In this document: positions 56,641-64,000 of the stretch, one piece after another
Layout: each line of letters begins with the position of its first letter
How positions within the stretch are numbered: position 1 is the first letter of the stretch
Assembly: GCA_963556255.1 (NCBI GenBank)
Contig: OY744616.1
Location: 13,506,772-13,570,771, forward strand
From: Allolobophora icterica
Lineage: Eukaryota > Annelida > Clitellata > Crassiclitellata > Lumbricidae
DNA length: 64,000 nucleotides
Direction: 5' to 3'
Position numbers and translations under genes: made by a program
Notes under the pieces: model-generated
The model's database searches: none
What the model was told of the DNA's origin: nothing
Seen by the model: the letters and a program-made list of their open reading frames with translations, nothing else

Positions 56641-58800
56641 TTCTTTATCCATAAAGCTGATTATGTGATCAGGAATGGTAAGTAAGAAACGTAGTGCGGT
56701 TTCAGTGTAATTGTACTTGTGGCAAATAATAGTAGATAATAATAGTCTAATGATTCTAATCTAATCTTATCTAATCTAAACTAATCCAATATGTTCTATC
56801 TATTGATCTATTCTAACGAGTTCTATCGTGTTCTTCAGATCACAGTGCAAAGAGCGACAATCGATCGTTGATTAAGAAACGTGCAGTACTAGGGTCCGGT
56901 ATCCTACCTTACGTCACGTGTTAATGATCGTCCCAGTTGAACTAGTTTTCGTTCTGTCGTTTGATGAATGTAAATCAACATGCTGATATCCTGTGTGGAG
57001 TGCACTCGACTGCAATGATTTGTTAGCCAAGTGTCGCAACAGTCAGCTGAAGTTTTGTTTCCCTCTGTGGACTCAAATAAATATCGGTAGATGGGCTGTG
57101 AAGAGAGGATGTCGATTGTTTAGTAGCAATCAATTCTCGATCCTCTCTACTACATGCTGTCTATCTGGAGTGCACGACTACTTAAACACGGCCGTGTATA
57201 AAGCATGTCTAAAGTGCAAAGTGGCTTCATACACTGTGTTTCGAAAAAAGACACAAGTTATCATCTAATGCAACGAGCCGTGCTAACTGCTACAGCGAAT
57301 AGGGTCTACTTCCTGAAATCACAGGTGTCGTGAATACTGCATTCTCCAACTCTTTCCACGTCGACCAGGGCGATTGATCAGAAATGATGTTGACAGAGAA
57401 AAGGCCAATTTCTGCTATAATTTTTAAAATCTACGAAGCTTAAAATGAGTTTCTCAAATAGACGTGTCTCATGTTTTAGTATTGCAATTTCAATCAAGGG
57501 TCTTCATTATTGAACGATTCTGACTAAGGACTAAGTTTCGATTGATTGAGTGATTGTTTGATTGATTGATTGATTGATAAAAGTATTATTGCAACCAATC
57601 AACTTAAACCAGAAAAGATAACACGAGAACCAGTTCAAAAAATAAAAACAGGTAAGATAATTACCGACCTAACTAGCTAAATAACTAACTTTCTTACTTA
57701 CTTAATTAATTGAATTACATTCCTAGTTGCTTTCAACTGTAAAATAAAGTAAGTAGTAAGTAATTAGTAACTTCTATTACGCCGACGTATAATGCACAAG
57801 ACATCAGCCAAAACCAAGCCATAATCAGGTATCCTGAAGATATCCAGAAGCTATCCGTAATATCCAGAAGATCAGTCCGGAATCGCAATCATTTTAATAA
57901 ATAATAAAAATTTTAAGTCATCAAAGATTGTATTTAAATAGTTCATAAATGTTGGCCAGCATATTGACAAAATTAGTACAGTAATATATTTGTATAGACA
58001 CAAAGACTAAACTGTACAAAATTAATTTAAAAGGCTTAAATGCGTACAAATGTTCTGCAATAATAGCTCTTAAAGCCGATTTTAGGTCTGACAGTAATTA
58101 AAAGCAGAAGAATGAAAATTGATGCTGTTTTTGTTTGAACACTGTGTACACCGATTAAGAAGCTATAAAGTAAGCAAACAGCGCCAAGTGTTCGCTGTGA
58201 TAAAGAAATTCAGTTGATTTGTATTCAGATCCAACATTTCTGCGTTCAATAGTTAGTTTTCGCATCCGGTGAAATCGTCAAAAACGTGAGTTGAAATAAT
58301 TAATTGGAATAATTAATTACTAGACTATGGAAATCTGTCGGTTGAGGCAACTGTTTTAACACTGTAGCTAGGGGCTTCACATGTTAAAGTCTTAGACCTT
58401 CAGGCTATATATATTTCAAATGAGATGAAATTAAGTGAAGAAACTGAAAGCAAAGAATTAAGAAAATAATTAAATGGGCAATACATAATGCATTAAAAAA
58501 TTACTGCCATCTGTATATATGCAGACACTAACATATACAAAGTCATATGTACAATTGTACATAGGCCTATATATATATAAATTTAATTTCATCTCATTTG
58601 AAAAAATAGCCTGACGGTCTAAGACATGCATACATACACACATACTTACATACCTTTGTCAAACTGTTAACCCTTCATGGCCTCTCTGTTTTAACTGACT
58701 AATATTCTATGTATTGACCTGATTACGGCTTGGTTTTAGTGCACCTTAGGTTGATGCCTTGTGCATTAGACATCGGCTCTCTAGAAGTTACTAATTACAA
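56641..58800. other. Intergenic sequence
   Basis: Holds a short (GATT)n at 57540-57580 and an AT-rich stretch. A 91-codon frame at 56993-57268 is Cys-rich but begins with GTG and matches nothing I know. A segment near 57780-57890 (GCATAATGCACAAGACATC-like, AAACCAAGCCATAATCAGGT, ATCCAGAAGATCAGTCC) resembles one near 2720-2790 and is a further low-copy repeat. Confidence 0.4.
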
Positions 58801-58810
58801 TATAATTATA

Positions 58811-58905
58811 CATACATACATACATACATACATACATACATACATACATACATACATACATACATACATACATACATACATACATACATACATACACACA
58901 TACAT
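58811..58905 (+). repeat. (CATA)n microsatellite
   Basis: About 23 units of ACAT. Confidence 0.97.
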
Positions 58906-59154
58906 CATGCAGGCAAGTATACTCACGTATATATAGGCCTACACATACACAGATACGTATACACATACGCGCGCATGATTTCATACGATTTCTTATTTTT
59001 TAAAATAAGAAATAATATTTCTGGAGGCAGTGTAACGGTAGCATATCGATAATTGTTATTTCATTTATATGTTGAGTTTGGGCAAGGGACTGCATTCAGT
59101 GTGGAAGGGGTGGCATTCAGTGTAAGCCTATCGGCGGAAGACTACTAAATCGCG

Positions 59155-59160
59155 TATAAA
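59155..59160 (+). promoter_or_regulatory. Candidate TATA box of the CAP-like gene
   Basis: TATAAA 115 bp upstream of the start codon at 59275, in a gap free of repeats. Position is plausible for a short 5' UTR. Confidence 0.4.
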
Positions 59161-59274
59161 TGTTGACACGAACAAGGGAGATCTGACGGCCATTCGTTTT
59201 TTAAAATTATAGTGCAAGCGCTAAATAACTTTATCTCCAACAGGTATTGAACCATTGAACCCACGACGAACAAC

Positions 59275-63647
<4,373 letters not shown>

Positions 63648-63769
63648 AGTTTCCGCAACGTGGCTCTGCAGGCTGGTCAGTGTGCCTTGTTGGATTGATA
63701 ATATTTGCGTCATATAAGTCTCCATCAGGTTTACGCTATATATAGTAGGCCTATGTACATGTATGTATG

Positions 63770-64000
63770 CGTGTGTAATGTGTATGTATGTATGTATGTA
63801 TGTATGTATGTATGTATGTATGTATGCATGCATGTATGTATGTATGTATGTATGTATGTATGTATGTATGTATGTATGTATGTATGTATGTATGTATGTA
63901 TGTATGTATGTATGTATGTATGTATGTATGCATGCATATTTGTATGTATGCATGGGTGTATGCATGTATGTATGCATGATTATGTGCATGTTTATACATG
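63770..64000 (+). repeat. (ATGT)n microsatellite at window end
   Basis: Near-pure TATG units with CATG interruptions, running to the end of the window. Confidence 0.97.

Noticed and set aside
56993..57268. 91-codon Cys-rich frame
   Set aside because: Begins with GTG, has no signal peptide, splice context or known motif.

Overview
This is animal nuclear DNA: genes split by GT-AG and a few GC-AG introns, many microsatellites, tRNA-derived SINEs, non-LTR (LINE) fragments and short DNA transposons. Gene content and the heavy use of the palindrome TAGGCCTA outside genes suggest a marine invertebrate, perhaps a deuterostome such as an echinoderm or hemichordate; the species assignment is inference only.

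Four spliced genes were reconstructed by eye, all on the + strand. (1) 676-14025: the 3' 15 coding exons of a lethal giant larvae homologue (LLGL), a cell-polarity double beta-propeller protein, with a probable long repeat-poor 3' UTR to about 18.5 kb. (2) 22571-27393: a complete selenoprotein S gene (SELENOS/VIMP), six coding exons, with an in-frame UGA selenocysteine codon at the penultimate position and a SECIS element at 27707-27754. (3) 44691-52495: a complete SLC22-type organic ion transporter, nine coding exons, 668 residues, with an unusual 135-residue N-terminal extension. (4) 59275-63647: a small secreted, degenerate CAP-superfamily (SCP/TAPS) protein; its last exon is tentative. All exon joins keep frame.

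The rest is a repeat landscape. At least ten short elements have CAG/CTG- or CATG-type inverted ends and exact or near-exact 8-bp target duplications (hAT type). Two larger hAT relics (34247-35557 and 41047-42619) still carry decayed C-terminal transposase, and each contains a long palindrome. Two GGGG-ended elements with 3-bp duplications (PIF/Harbinger-like) sit head to head at 28.0-29.8 kb. Five SINE-like families recur, one nested in another, and there are LINE reverse-transcriptase remnants at 6.0, 7.7-8.8 and 37.5 kb.

The genes are functionally unrelated (epithelial polarity, ER-associated degradation, organic ion transport, secreted CAP protein), and I see no operon-like or gene-cluster logic. 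No candidate for a new multi-gene system was found. The most informative signals are the SELENOS Sec/SECIS pair, the altered aPKC phospho-switch of LLGL, the GC-AG introns and the degenerate CAP protein.
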